A DNA stretch of 64,000 bases from DASUFZ01 sp035541475 (lineage in GTDB: Bacteria > Myxococcota_A > UBA9160 > SMWR01). Under the pieces are notes generated by a model. That model was not told where the DNA came from and did not search any database. It saw nothing but the letters and a program-made list of their open reading frames with translations. The stretch covers positions 62,001-126,000 of the forward strand of contig DATKND010000093.1 in assembly GCA_035541475.1 (NCBI GenBank), given 5' to 3'. Below are positions 1-8,670 of this stretch, piece by piece (the first letter of the stretch is position 1; each line of letters begins with the position of its first letter). The translations under genes were made by a program, and so were the position numbers.

Positions 1-584
1 CGGAAGTAGTCGTAGTTGCGCGCGCCGGCGGCGCTGCGCACGGACTGGAACTCGTCCGGGTGCACGCCCGGTCGCCCCTTGTGGGGCCGGATGATGTCAT
101 CCTTCAGCTCGAGGAAGAAGGAGAGATCGGAGAGCGGCAGACCGAGCAGGTGCAGGAACGCGGTGCACGGCAGCGGGATCGCGAAGGCGCTGTCGAACTC
201 GCACTCGCCCTTCGCGGCGAACCCGTCGATCAGCTCTCGCGCGTGGCGCGCGACGGCGGGCGCGAGCTCCTCCATCTTCCGCCGCGAGAAGTGCGGATCG
301 AGCAGCTTGCGGTAGCGGGTCTGCGCCGGTGGATCGATCTGCTGCGGGATCATCGGGCGCTCGGTGCCGAGCTGCATCTGCAGCTCCATCTCGGAGGAGA
401 AGATCTCCGGATGGCGCAGCGCCCAGAGCACGTCCTCGTAGCGCGAGATGATCGGCGCTCCGGAGAGCACCATGCGTCCGACAGGGCAGCGCCGTCGCAG
501 CTCTGCGTAGGCTGGCTGCGGGCAGCGCGCGAACTCCTCGTGGAAGAGGTTGACGCGGCCCGACTCGTCGATCACCGACGCCAT
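1..584 (-). CDS. cytochrome P450, N-terminal part (runs off window)
   Basis: N-terminal third to half of a cytochrome P450, a haem-thiolate monooxygenase. About 194 residues are visible from the ATG at 584; the I-helix oxygen motif and the cysteine haem ligand would lie beyond the left edge. The stretch DPPAQTRYRKLLDPHFS (residues about 84-100) matches the conserved DPP-x-HTRYR region before the C helix in soluble bacterial P450s. There is no signal peptide or membrane anchor, as expected for that class. The ferredoxin at 3470 is a possible electron donor but is not adjacent, so the link is only an idea. Substrate cannot be inferred from this part of the protein. Confidence 0.85.
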   Translation of the reverse strand, partial: MASVIDESGRVNLFHEEFARCPQPAYAELRRRCPVGRMVLSGAPIISRYEDVLWALRHPEIFSSEMELQMQLGTERPMIPQQIDPPAQTRYRKLLDPHFSRRKMEELAPAVARHARELIDGFAAKGECEFDSAFAIPLPCTAFLHLLGLPLSDLSFFLELKDDIIRPHKGRPGVHPDEFQSVRSAAGARNYDYF

Positions 585-675
585 GTGCGTGCCTCGCGCG
601 GGAAATTGAACGCGAGCGTAGCTCCGCCCGGCGCTCGCGACGCCTCTTCGTTAGCCGATCTAATCCGGGTGGCGC

Positions 676-2103
676 CTACTCGAAGCGCCGCTGAGCCGCC
701 CAGAACTCGTCGCGCGGCACCCGCAGTCCGCGAGCGACGTAGACCGAGGCATGGGCCAGCCACGGCATGCACCAGCGGCACTCCACCTCGCCGACGCGCT
801 CGACGCTCGTGTACCAGCGCGTGAGCTGCGCATCGGATTTCGCGATCGCGATTGCGATGTCGCCGCTGCGGTCGCCGAGGCCCCAGAGCCAGTAACTATT
901 GTGGCCGCTGACCGCCGGGGGGAGCGCGAGGTCCGCCGCATAGTACTCGAGCGCGCCGGCCTCGCTGTAGTTCCGGGTGACCACGACCGCGGCGGCACGA
1001 TCGCTCGGCGACAGCCTGTCGGCCGCCCGCGCGACCGCTTCGGCCAGCTCGCGCCAGCCGAAGCGCTGCGCGAAGTGAAGCGGCAGCGCCGCCGTGTCGT
1101 CCACTTGATCGCGCGGCGCCTCGACCCCGAGCGCCGCCGCATAGCCGGGGACGCGCTCGGGCGGCAGCAGCGGAACCGCGAGCGGAAGGGTCAGCGCGCC
1201 CTCGATCAGCAGCAGCACGGAGAGCACCACGGGCAGAGCGCGCAGGCGTGCGCGAGCCAGGCGCTCGATCGCGACGCCGCCGGCCGCGAGGAGCACGCAA
1301 TAGGAAGGCGCGCTGTAGTTCGAGCGCGCGGTCCCGCTCGCAAGGAGCAGCGCGATCGTTCCGATCCAGATGAAGGCGAGCCAGCGCTGGCCGCGACCCG
1401 CGTCCGTGAAGTACCAGCGAAGCCCCGAGAGCCAGACCCCCGCGCACAGCGGTCCGAGCACGAGGAGCTGCTCCGCGGCGAAGGCGAGCGGCGCCTTGTG
1501 CACCATCTTCTGCTGCGAGGCGTTGTGGACGAACTCGAGCGTCGGCCAGCCGTGGAGCTGCTGCCAGACGAGGTGCGGCGCGAAGATCGCCAACGCGATC
1601 GCTCCCGCGAGCCATGGCCCTCGCGTCGCGAGCTGGTGTCGCGCCGGGGTGAGGACGAGCCCGAGCGCGAGGCCGAAGCCCAGCCACAGCACGCTGATCT
1701 TGTTCAGCAGCCCGAGTCCCAGCAGCGCGCCGAGCGCGACCCAGGTTCCCGTGCGCGCGCCGTTGCCGATCCGCGCGAGCAGCCACGCCGCAGCGGTCCA
1801 GATCGCGGGCTCGAAGGCGTTCATCGAGTAGAAGCCGGCCACCGCCTGGTAGACGGGCGCCGAGAATGCGGCGACCGCGGCGAGCGCCTGCGCCCTGCGG
1901 CCGCCGCCGAGCTCGCGCGCGAGCAGCGCGAGCAGCGCGAGATTTGCGCAGGCGGCGAGCGCGGGGAGCAGGTTCAGGGCGAACGCCGACTCTCCGAAGA
2001 CCGGCCGCACGAGGGCAAGCAGCGCGATCGAGAGCGGCGGGTGATCGACGTAGCCCCAGGCCAGCCGCGACGCGCAGGCGAGGTAGTAGAACTCGTCGTT
2101 CAT
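676..2103 (-). CDS. glycosyltransferase family 39-type membrane protein
   Basis: Polytopic inner-membrane protein of the PMT/ArnT-like GT39 superfamily, whose members move sugars from polyprenyl-phosphate donors. The segment NDEFYYLACASRLAWGYVDHPPL at the very start is the family's first periplasmic loop, with the acidic pair (residues 3-4) in the usual catalytic place. About ten hydrophobic segments follow, then a soluble C-terminal domain of about 130 residues. The start is doubtful. The ATG at 2103 gives a protein with no first transmembrane helix, yet the same frame stays open upstream and encodes a hydrophobic stretch (about 2106-2180) with no ATG, GTG or TTG. A CTG start or a sequence error is possible. 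Acceptor unknown. Confidence 0.75.
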   Translation of the reverse strand: MNDEFYYLACASRLAWGYVDHPPLSIALLALVRPVFGESAFALNLLPALAACANLALLALLARELGGGRRAQALAAVAAFSAPVYQAVAGFYSMNAFEPAIWTAAAWLLARIGNGARTGTWVALGALLGLGLLNKISVLWLGFGLALGLVLTPARHQLATRGPWLAGAIALAIFAPHLVWQQLHGWPTLEFVHNASQQKMVHKAPLAFAAEQLLVLGPLCAGVWLSGLRWYFTDAGRGQRWLAFIWIGTIALLLASGTARSNYSAPSYCVLLAAGGVAIERLARARLRALPVVLSVLLLIEGALTLPLAVPLLPPERVPGYAAALGVEAPRDQVDDTAALPLHFAQRFGWRELAEAVARAADRLSPSDRAAAVVVTRNYSEAGALEYYAADLALPPAVSGHNSYWLWGLGDRSGDIAIAIAKSDAQLTRWYTSVERVGEVECRWCMPWLAHASVYVARGLRVPRDEFWAAQRRFE

Positions 2104-2218
2104 CGGCCCGTAGGCCAGGGGGCCGCTCGTCAGCGCGTAGATCGCGAGCTGCGCCAGACACAGCGACGCGACCGCGCGGGTGGCGAAGGAGCGACGCGTT
2201 TCCGTGTTGGAGCTCCGA

Positions 2219-2599
2219 TCAGGGCAGCAGCACGAAGCCCGCGATCGCGGCGGCGACGCCGACCAGCAATGCGCTCGCTCCGAGTCGCGCGTGCAGCTCG
2301 CGCACGCTCGCGTCGCCGCGCTCGAGCCGGAAGCCCTGCCGCGCGGCGAAGGTGAAGAGCGCGAGCGCGAGCACGCCGAGCAGCCCGTGGAAGCTCCGCA
2401 GCGGCGTCATGCCGCGCAGCCACACGGCCGACGCGAGCCCGCCGGCGAAGCCGACGCACAAGAGGATCACCGCGGGCTTGGCGGCGCGCAGGTGTCGCCG
2501 GCGTGCGCCGCGCGGCGGCGGCCGCCGAGTCGCGCGAGCGCGGCGCAGCGCGAGTCCCGCGCGCAGCGCGGCCGCCGCGAGCAGCAGCCCCGTCGCCAT
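2219..2599 (-). CDS. DUF4079-like small membrane protein
   Basis: Small membrane protein, about 126 residues from the ATG at 2599, with four likely hydrophobic helices. A HGLLG motif near residue 71 sits at the start of a helix and another His (in ELHARLG) precedes the last helix, a layout reminiscent of DUF4079 and cytochrome b561-type proteins. In the same frame the DNA upstream of 2599 reads AYAHPAWM, which resembles the family's N-terminal His-Pro motif. The true start may therefore lie nearer 2650, beside the stop of the CinA-type gene, and would need a non-ATG codon. The stop overlaps the upstream extension of the GT39 gene. Function unknown. Confidence 0.5.
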   Translation of the reverse strand: MATGLLLAAAALRAGLALRRARATRRPPPRGARRRHLRAAKPAVILLCVGFAGGLASAVWLRGMTPLRSFHGLLGVLALALFTFAARQGFRLERGDASVRELHARLGASALLVGVAAAIAGFVLLP

Positions 2600-2659
2600 C
2601 CAGGCCGGGTGCGCGTAGGCGACGGCGCGCGCGAGCGGATCCTGCGCCGCGGGGTCCAG

Positions 2660-3385
2660 CTACTCGACCTTGAAGACGGCCGAAGCCGGCAGTCGCTCGA
2701 GCAGCGCGTCGAGCGCGCGCTGTACGTAGCCGGCGTCGCGCGACTCGAGCGTGAGGAGCACCCGGAAGGTCTCCTCCTGGATGCGCGGATACGAGCCGAG
2801 CAGCAGCGCCGGGAACTCCTTCAGCACCGCGTGCAGATCCTCGGCGATCTCGCTCTCCATCGAGCGCACGTAGACGCGCTTCAGCACGAACGGCACGCCG
2901 CGGAAGCGCTCGCGCGCGGACTCGAACTTCTTGCGCAGCAGCTCCGGGATGCCCGGGAAGATGTAGACGTTGCCGACCACGACGAGCGGGAACCACAGAT
3001 CGCCGGCGTCGAGCAAGGTCGCGCCGGCGGGGATCTGCGCCATCTTGCGCTGACTCGCGTTCGGCTCGCTGGCCATCGCGCGGCGCATGCGCTCGAGGAT
3101 CGACTCGCTGTGCTGGAGCGGCGCGCCGAAGGCGGCCGCGACGCCCTCGATGGTGAGGTCGTCGTGGGTCGGGCCGATGCCGCCCGAGGTCAGCACGAAG
3201 TCGAAGCCCTGGCTCATCAGCCGCACGTGCTCGGCGATGACGGAGACGACGTCGGGAATCGTGACGATGCGCTCGACGTCGACGCCGAGGGCGCGCAGCT
3301 CCCGACACAGATACGGGGAGTTGGTGTCGACCACCTTGCCGGAGAGGATCTCGTTACCGATCACGAGAATTCCGGCGGTCGGCAT
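2660..3385 (-). CDS. CinA-type molybdopterin-binding domain protein
   Basis: A 241-residue protein with the MoCF/MoaB-like fold found at the N-terminus of CinA. Visible motifs are the N-terminal GNEILSGKVVDTNS (residues 10-23) and LTSGGIGPTHDD (residues 65-76), the ligand-binding loop. The C-terminal PncC nicotinamide-nucleotide deamidase domain of full-length CinA (about 400 residues) is absent, so this is the stand-alone form whose activity is not settled; ADP-ribose or NMN metabolism is the usual suggestion. It is divergent from the ferredoxin gene at 3470 with 84 bp between. The ATG at 3385 is the natural start because the fold begins at residue 3. Confidence 0.85.
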   Translation of the reverse strand: MPTAGILVIGNEILSGKVVDTNSPYLCRELRALGVDVERIVTIPDVVSVIAEHVRLMSQGFDFVLTSGGIGPTHDDLTIEGVAAAFGAPLQHSESILERMRRAMASEPNASQRKMAQIPAGATLLDAGDLWFPLVVVGNVYIFPGIPELLRKKFESARERFRGVPFVLKRVYVRSMESEIAEDLHAVLKEFPALLLGSYPRIQEETFRVLLTLESRDAGYVQRALDALLERLPASAVFKVE

Positions 3386-3469
3386 GGCGGCCGAGAGTAT
3401 CGGGTTTCACGAGGGCGGGCGAACGATGCGCGGTGCCGCGCGCGGCATGCGCGCCTATGCTCCCGCGCG

Positions 3470-3760
3470 ATGCGAGTGACGGTCCGCTTCGAGCCTTCGG
3501 GTCGCGAGGTGCGCGTGCTGCGAGGCACGACCTTGCTTGAGGCGGCGCGCCGCGCCGGCCTTCCGCTGGCGAGCGCGTGCGGCGCCGACGGCCTGTGCGC
3601 GCGCTGCGGCGTCGAGATCCTCGATGGCGGAGCGGCGTTCGAAGCGGAGAGCGAGGACGAGCGGCACAGCAAGCGGCGCAACCGCGTCGACCCGCGACAG
3701 CGACTGGCCTGCCGCGTGATCCTCTCGGCCGACGCCCGGGTGCGCGCGTCCTACTGGTGA
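3470..3760 (+). CDS. 2Fe-2S ferredoxin
   Basis: A 96-residue plant/adrenodoxin-fold ferredoxin, a soluble one-electron carrier. Three cysteines of the cluster lie at residues 37, 43 and 46 (CGADGLCARC) and the fourth near residue 81 in RLACRV, giving the C-x5-C-x2-C...C pattern of a [2Fe-2S] cluster. The N-terminal beta strands (RVTVRF, REVRVLRG) fit the beta-grasp fold. Its TGA overlaps the GTG of the downstream chelatase gene (GTGA), so the two are translationally coupled. The partner enzyme is not evident; a P450 lies 2.9 kb away on the other strand. Confidence 0.85.
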   Translation: MRVTVRFEPSGREVRVLRGTTLLEAARRAGLPLASACGADGLCARCGVEILDGGAAFEAESEDERHSKRRNRVDPRQRLACRVILSADARVRASYW

Positions 3761-4149
3761 GCGCCGTGTCGCGCGCCATCGTGCTCGTCGACCACGGCAG
3801 TCGGCGGCCCGAGGCGAACGCGCAGCTCGAGGCGCTGGCGGAACGCGTGCGCGCGCGCGAGCCGGGCACGCTCGTCCTGACCGCGCACCTCGAGGTCGCG
3901 CCGCCCGACGTCGCCGAGGCGCTCGCGCGCTGCGCCGCGGTCGGCGCCGACGACGTGGTGCTGCTGCCCTGGTTCCTCGCGCCCGGTCGCCACACTGCCG
4001 AGGACATCCCGCGCGCGGTCGCGGCCGCGACGGCGCGCCATCCCTCGCTGCGCGTGCGGATCGGCGAGCCGATCGGGCTCGATCCGAGGCTCGTCGACCT
4101 CGCCATGGCGCGCATCGCCGGCGCGCGCGGCGGCTCGGCCTCTCGTTAG
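3757..4149 (+). CDS. CbiX-like sirohydrochlorin chelatase
   Basis: A 130-residue single-domain chelatase of the CbiX-small/SirB family, which inserts cobalt, nickel or iron into sirohydrochlorin. The VDHGSRRPEAN motif near the start carries the metal-binding His, and LLPWFLAPGRHTAEDIP (about residues 69-85) carries the second conserved His region. The size suits the short form that works as a homodimer. The start is GTG at 3757, coupled to the ferredoxin stop; a second GTG nine bases later is possible. No other cobalamin or sirohaem gene is in the window, so the metal and pathway remain open. The last codons overlap the stop of the convergent decarboxylase gene by 4 bp. Confidence 0.8.
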   Translation: MSAVSRAIVLVDHGSRRPEANAQLEALAERVRAREPGTLVLTAHLEVAPPDVAEALARCAAVGADDVVLLPWFLAPGRHTAEDIPRAVAAATARHPSLRVRIGEPIGLDPRLVDLAMARIAGARGGSASR

Positions 4150-5852
4150 TCCTCCACGGCTGCGCCGCGCCGCGCGCTCGCGCGGATGTAGCGGCGCGAG
4201 ACGGGAGAGATGTCGGTCGGCGGCACGCGGCACTCGATCAGGGCAAACTCGCGCACCTCGTTAGCGGCGCGCAGCGCCTCGCGCAGCTCCGCGCGCGACT
4301 CGACCTGGAAGCCGACACCGCCCCACGCCTGTGCGAGCTCCGCGTAGGGCCAGGGCGGGATCTCGAGCAGGTCACGGCGCTGTGTCACGGGCCGGAAGAT
4401 CCCCCAGCCGCCGTTGTTCACGAGCAGCACGATCGGCGTGAGACCGTGCGCCGGCGCGTGCGAGATCTCCGGGCCCGTCATCTGGAATCCGCCGTCACCG
4501 CAGAGGACCAGCGGTCGCCTGCCCGTGCCGATCTGCGCGCCGAGCGCCGCCGGCACAGCGAAGCCCATCGACGCGTAGTAGCCCTGCGCGAAGTAGAGCG
4601 CGCCCGCGCGCAGCCGGATCTCGAGCCCGCCGAATAGCATGTCGCCCGACTCGGCGAAGACGTCGTAGCCCGGTTGCTCGGCGAGAAAGGCGTTGACCTC
4701 GACGAGCAGGTCGTTGATCGAGATGCCCGAGCCCGGCGGCGCCGCGTGGCCGTTGCGCTTCAGGTTGTCGCGGTAGTGGATGCGCTCGCGGAAGCGCGGC
4801 AGGTCCTGACGCGCCAGCTCACGCACGAAGTCTCGCAAGGTCACGTCGGTGTAGGTGTGGAAGGAGACGTTCACGCGGTTCGCGAGCGCCCAGACCGAGC
4901 GCTCGCGCAGGATCTGCGGCTTCGCCGCGCCGAGATTCATGTCGGTGAGCTGGTTGCCGAGCGAGAGCACGAGGTCCGCGCCGCGCACGCGCCGCTGGAT
5001 CGGCTCGGCGCTGAAGGGCCCGATCTGGATCCCCATGTGTTGAGGGTGATCCATCGGGAAGACGCCCTTGGCGAGCGGCGTGGTGACGACGGGCGCTCCC
5101 ATGCGCTCGGCGAGTTCGAGGAATTCGCGCTCGGCGCCCTCGCGGAAGAGCTCCACGCCGCCGATCAGGATCGGGCGCCGCGATGCGCGGATGCGCGCGC
5201 GCGTCTCCGCCACCGCCTCGCGTAGCTTGCGCGGATCCGAGCGCGGCGCGGGGAAGGTCCCGTCCCACTCGAGCACCTCGCGCGGGACCGGGATCCGCTG
5301 ATCGACCTGGTCGCGGTGGATCTCGAGGTAGCCGGGCCGAAGCTCGGTCGCGATCGCTCGCACCACCTCGTGCACCTCTTGCGCCGCGATCAGAGGCTCG
5401 CGGAGCACGCGCGCCGCGCAGGTGACCTCCTGGAAGATCCGCCACTGCGAGAGCACGTCCTTTGCCTGATGGTGCACGCCGCCGAGCTTCTGCTCCGCCT
5501 CGCCCGGACCGCCCGAGACCACGAGCAGCGGCACCTGCTCCGCATAGGCGCCGGCCACCGGGTTGACGACGTTGTGACCGCCGGCGCCGTAGGTGACGCA
5601 CAGCACGCCGAGCCTGCGCGTGCTGCGCGCGTAGCCGTCGGCGGCGAAGCCGACGGCGGGCTCGTGCGAGAAGGTGACGATCTCGAGGTCGCGGCTGCGG
5701 CCGAAGCGCTGGAAGAGACCGAGCACCAGATCGCCGGGCAACCCGAAGATGTGTCGGACGCCGGCCCGGCGCAGATAGGCGACCAGGAAGTCGCCGAGCC
5801 GCATGCGCGGGCGCATCGCGCCGTGTCCCCCCGCTCTCGCCGCGCGCGCCAT
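4146..5852 (-). CDS. thiamine-diphosphate 2-keto acid decarboxylase (phenylpyruvate/indolepyruvate type)
   Basis: A 568-residue ThDP-dependent enzyme with the three domains of the pyruvate decarboxylase family. Glu64 in SHEPAVGFAADGYAR is the cofactor-activating glutamate. His127-His128 in GVHHQAKD match the paired active-site histidines of true decarboxylases, and the following QWRIFQEVT resembles phenylpyruvate decarboxylases. The C-terminal GDGGFQMTGPE...NNGGWG segment is the ThDP/Mg motif. These point to decarboxylation of an aromatic or branched 2-keto acid to an aldehyde rather than to acetolactate synthase or oxalyl-CoA activity. The ATG at 5852 has GGAGG four bases upstream; an internal ATG at 5816 is the alternative. 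Exact substrate unknown. Confidence 0.85.
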   Translation of the reverse strand: MARAARAGGHGAMRPRMRLGDFLVAYLRRAGVRHIFGLPGDLVLGLFQRFGRSRDLEIVTFSHEPAVGFAADGYARSTRRLGVLCVTYGAGGHNVVNPVAGAYAEQVPLLVVSGGPGEAEQKLGGVHHQAKDVLSQWRIFQEVTCAARVLREPLIAAQEVHEVVRAIATELRPGYLEIHRDQVDQRIPVPREVLEWDGTFPAPRSDPRKLREAVAETRARIRASRRPILIGGVELFREGAEREFLELAERMGAPVVTTPLAKGVFPMDHPQHMGIQIGPFSAEPIQRRVRGADLVLSLGNQLTDMNLGAAKPQILRERSVWALANRVNVSFHTYTDVTLRDFVRELARQDLPRFRERIHYRDNLKRNGHAAPPGSGISINDLLVEVNAFLAEQPGYDVFAESGDMLFGGLEIRLRAGALYFAQGYYASMGFAVPAALGAQIGTGRRPLVLCGDGGFQMTGPEISHAPAHGLTPIVLLVNNGGWGIFRPVTQRRDLLEIPPWPYAELAQAWGGVGFQVESRAELREALRAANEVREFALIECRVPPTDISPVSRRYIRASARRGAAVED

Positions 5853-5873
5853 CGCTCCTCCGGCCTCGGCCGC

Positions 5874-6452
5874 CTACCCGCGCGGCGTCGACGGCTGCAC
5901 CTGGTCGATCACGAGATCGATGCCGCTCGCGCCGGGCTCGATCGGTCCGGCCGCCTCGCCGAGCAAATCACCAGGCGTGCGGGTCATCGCGTTGCCGTCG
6001 GCGTCGACGCGCGCGGAGAGCGTCAGCGGACCGGCGAAGGGCATCGCCTGGATCATCCGGTCGTCGGGGCCGAGCTCGAAGTCGAGCGGGAAGCGCGGCG
6101 ACGGAATCCGCTTCACCGCGAGCGGCGGTCCGCCCTGACTGCCGCTCCGGCGCGCGATCAGGAAGAGGACCGATCCCGACGGAATGCGGCTCTCGAGCTC
6201 GGGCGCGATGCGGACCGTCCCGCGGATCGGCGCGCCCGACTCCGCGGCCACCGACGCGGCGCCGCGCCCGCCGTCGGGAGCCGCGGGCAGCCCGGGCTCG
6301 GGGCTCTCTGCGCGCTCGGAGCCGGCAGGGAAGATGCGCGAGAGATCCGGCTGACGCGGCTCTTCCTTGGGATCGAACGGCTCGATCCTGCGATTGCAGC
6401 CGAAGAGCGCGAGCGCGACGGCGAGCAGGGCGATCTGGCTTCGCGCGCGCAT
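5874..6452 (-). CDS. lipoprotein resembling the CcmI/CycH C-terminal domain
   Basis: A 192-residue predicted lipoprotein: a short signal helix ends in LALFGC, a good lipobox with Cys near residue 19. After a Pro/Glu/Ala-rich linker, residues about 75-185 (starting RGTVRIAPELESRIPSG, then LFLIARR, PPLAVKRI, GDLLGEAAGP) resemble the C-terminal periplasmic domain of the cytochrome c maturation protein CcmI. The TPR part and the membrane anchors of real CcmI are missing and no ccm genes are nearby, so a role in haem lyase chemistry is doubtful. It could be a stand-alone periplasmic adaptor. It lies 21 bp upstream of the decarboxylase gene on the same strand. Confidence 0.55.
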   Translation of the reverse strand: MRARSQIALLAVALALFGCNRRIEPFDPKEEPRQPDLSRIFPAGSERAESPEPGLPAAPDGGRGAASVAAESGAPIRGTVRIAPELESRIPSGSVLFLIARRSGSQGGPPLAVKRIPSPRFPLDFELGPDDRMIQAMPFAGPLTLSARVDADGNAMTRTPGDLLGEAAGPIEPGASGIDLVIDQVQPSTPRG

Positions 6453-6536
6453 GACCGGACCGTAGCGAAGCGCGGTCGCCCGGCGGCGCGGTCGATGATT
6501 GTTCGCGCCGTCCGCTGGTGATAGGGTGGCAGTGAA

Positions 6537-6655
6537 GCGGAGCCTGGGGGTGGCCGCCCGCGCGGATTCGAAGTGAATCACGGAGTGAGCGCGGGGCCTG
6601 AGATCAAACCCTTCGAACCTGACCTCGTTCGCACGAGCGTAGGGAACGGCTCTCG
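6537..6655 (+). promoter_or_regulatory. TPP (THI) riboswitch
   Basis: The leader of thiC contains the conserved core in the right order: CTGAGA (6598-6603), ACCC (6608-6611), GAACCTGA (6615-6622) and GCGTAGGGAA (6637-6646). Flanking GAGCC (about 6539-6544) and GGCTC (about 6648-6652) can pair as the P1 stem. This is the thiamine pyrophosphate aptamer, expected to repress thiC when TPP is plentiful. About 50 bases separate it from the start codon, and the GAGGAGG ribosome site lies in that gap, so translational control is plausible. Confidence 0.9.
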
Positions 6656-6703
6656 TCGCAGGCCGCGGCCTCGGCGCTCCGCACCGCGCTCGAGGAGGTC
6701 GCA

Positions 6704-8473
6704 ATGATCCGCTATTCGATTCCCGCCACAGGGGGCAACCCCTCGAGTCGTGCGCAGGGCACGACACCGGGCAGCTTCGCCAACGCGGCGCGCGTCGGAA
6801 CGGCGTGGGCGTTCTCCTCTCCCGACGCGCCCGGCATGCCCGCTCCGTCGGAGCGGACCGCCTGGGACTTCATGCCGCCCGACTGGATGCGCCGCGCCGA
6901 TGGGAGCTGGTCCGCGCCCGACGGCTTCCAGCCGATCACCCAGCTCGAGTTCGCGCGCACGGGCGTGGTCACGCCGGAGATGCGCCGGGTCGCGGAGCGC
7001 GAAGCACACCTCACGCCGGAGCAGGTGCGCGACGAGATCGCGGCGGGGCGTCTCGTGATCCCCGCCAACAAGGTCCACCTCGCGAAGAGCCTCGATCCGA
7101 TGGGGATCGGACGCGCCTCTCGCACGAAGATCAACGCGAACATGGGGGCTTCTCCCGTCGCCAGCTCGTCTGATGAGGAGGTGGAGAAGCTGCGCTGGGC
7201 CGAGCGCTGGGGCGCCGACACCGTGATGGATCTCTCGACGGGCGGCGACCTCGACGCCACGCGCGAGGCGATCGTGAAGCACGCGAGCGTCCCGATCGGC
7301 ACCGTGCCGATCTACTCGATGATCATCGGCCGCCGCATCGAGGACCTCGACGAGGCCAGCGTGCTCGAATCGCTCGAGCACCAGGCGCGTCAGGGGGTCG
7401 ACTACTTCACGATTCACGCGGGCGTGCTGCGCGAGCACCTGCCCTTCGTCGCGAATCGGCTGATCGGCATCGTGAGCCGCGGTGGCTCGCTGCTGGCCAA
7501 GTGGATGCTGCACCACCGCCGACAGAATCTGATGTACGAGCTGTGGGACGAGATCTGCGAGCTGATGCGGCGCTTCGACGTGACCTTCTCGATCGGAGAC
7601 GGGCTGCGTCCGGGCGGTCTGGCCGACGCCACGGACCGCGCGCAGCTCGCGGAGCTCGAGACGCTCGGAGAGCTGACCGAGCGCGCCTGGCGCCACGGCT
7701 GTCAGGTGATGGTGGAAGGGCCCGGTCACGTGCCGTTCGACCAGATCGAGTTCAACATGAAGCTGCAGCGCAGGCTGTGTCACGGCGCGCCCTTCTACGT
7801 GCTCGGCCCGCTCGTGACCGACATGTTCCCGGGCTACGACCACATCACGAGCTGCATCGGGGCGACGGCCGCGGCCTATCACGGCGCCGCGATGCTCTGC
7901 TACGTGACGCCGAAGGAGCACCTCGGCCTGCCCAAGCGCGACGACGTGAAGCAGGGAGTCGTCGCATACAAGATCGCGGCGCACGCGGCGGACGTCGCGC
8001 TCGGCATCCCGGGGTCGCGCGATCGCGACGACGAGCTGACGCGCGCGCGCGCTGCGCTCAACTGGGAGCGCCATTTCGAGCTCGCCTTCGATCCCGACCT
8101 CGCGCGCGCGTATCACGACGAGGATCTCGACGTCGACACCGACTTCTGCGCGATGTGCGGGCACGACTGGTGCTCGGTGCGGATCTCGAAGGAGATCGCC
8201 GAGTTCGTGTCTGGCAAGGATCCCGAGTACGCCTGGGAGTCGGCGCGCGTCAGCGAGGCGCTGACGCAAGAGCAGCGCGAGATCCTCGAGCGCCGCGGCG
8301 TGCTGTCGCCCGAGGAGATCCACCGCCTCGCCGGCAAGACGCGTCGCGCGGTCGGCGCGAGTCGCGGCACGCGCGCGGCTTGTCACAGCGACGTGGTCTC
8401 GGGCGATCAAGCGCATCGGATCCAGGCCGAGCGTCTCGACCCGCGGACGCTTGAGCCGCTCTCCGACTCCTGA
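6704..8473 (+). CDS. thiC: phosphomethylpyrimidine synthase ThiC
   Basis: Radical-SAM enzyme that rearranges aminoimidazole ribotide into hydroxymethylpyrimidine phosphate, the pyrimidine half of thiamine. The 589-residue length is normal. The C-terminal CAMCGHDWCSVRI (about residues 482-494) is the CxxC-x4-C cluster motif of ThiC, and MGASPVASS, EGPGHVPFDQIEFN and CSVRISKEI are further family landmarks. The ATG at 6704 is preceded by GAGGAGG at six bases. It is the only thiamine gene here and is controlled by the riboswitch just upstream. A strong hairpin follows the stop. Confidence 0.97.
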   Translation: MIRYSIPATGGNPSSRAQGTTPGSFANAARVGTAWAFSSPDAPGMPAPSERTAWDFMPPDWMRRADGSWSAPDGFQPITQLEFARTGVVTPEMRRVAEREAHLTPEQVRDEIAAGRLVIPANKVHLAKSLDPMGIGRASRTKINANMGASPVASSSDEEVEKLRWAERWGADTVMDLSTGGDLDATREAIVKHASVPIGTVPIYSMIIGRRIEDLDEASVLESLEHQARQGVDYFTIHAGVLREHLPFVANRLIGIVSRGGSLLAKWMLHHRRQNLMYELWDEICELMRRFDVTFSIGDGLRPGGLADATDRAQLAELETLGELTERAWRHGCQVMVEGPGHVPFDQIEFNMKLQRRLCHGAPFYVLGPLVTDMFPGYDHITSCIGATAAAYHGAAMLCYVTPKEHLGLPKRDDVKQGVVAYKIAAHAADVALGIPGSRDRDDELTRARAALNWERHFELAFDPDLARAYHDEDLDVDTDFCAMCGHDWCSVRISKEIAEFVSGKDPEYAWESARVSEALTQEQREILERRGVLSPEEIHRLAGKTRRAVGASRGTRAACHSDVVSGDQAHRIQAERLDPRTLEPLSDS

Positions 8474-8480
8474 AACGCAT

Positions 8481-8508
8481 TCGCCCCGGGGCCGAAGCCC
8501 CGGGGCGA
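8481..8508. terminator. hairpin terminator after thiC
   Basis: A perfect 12-bp stem (TCGCCCCGGGGC and its complement) with a CGAA tetraloop starts 7 bp after the thiC stop. There is only a short TT after the stem, so termination is likely but a classical U-tract is absent. It also lies between convergent transcripts. Confidence 0.7.
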
Positions 8509-8670
8509 TTCGTCCGAGTCCCTACCCCCCCTGGCTGAGACTCGAACGCCCGTGCTGATCGGCCGGAGCTGCACTGCCTTGAGCGAATTCTGCTGATGCG
8601 CTGCGCATCGGATGCACACCGGTGATCGGTGGGGTCGAAGTTGCCTCGGCGAAGGCTCGGCCCGGCGGGG

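Noticed and set aside
60..824. Long open frames antisense to the P450 and other genes (for example 60-824, 751-2355, 19692-22898)
   Set aside because: They are shadows caused by the high GC content: Arg/Ala-rich low-complexity translations with no domains, opposite well-supported genes.
8525..8600. tRNA-like string (TGGCTGAGACTCGAAC) on the minus strand
   Set aside because: The T-loop-like ACTCGAAC is present, but the T stem does not pair and no acceptor, D or anticodon arm can be formed at the right distances.
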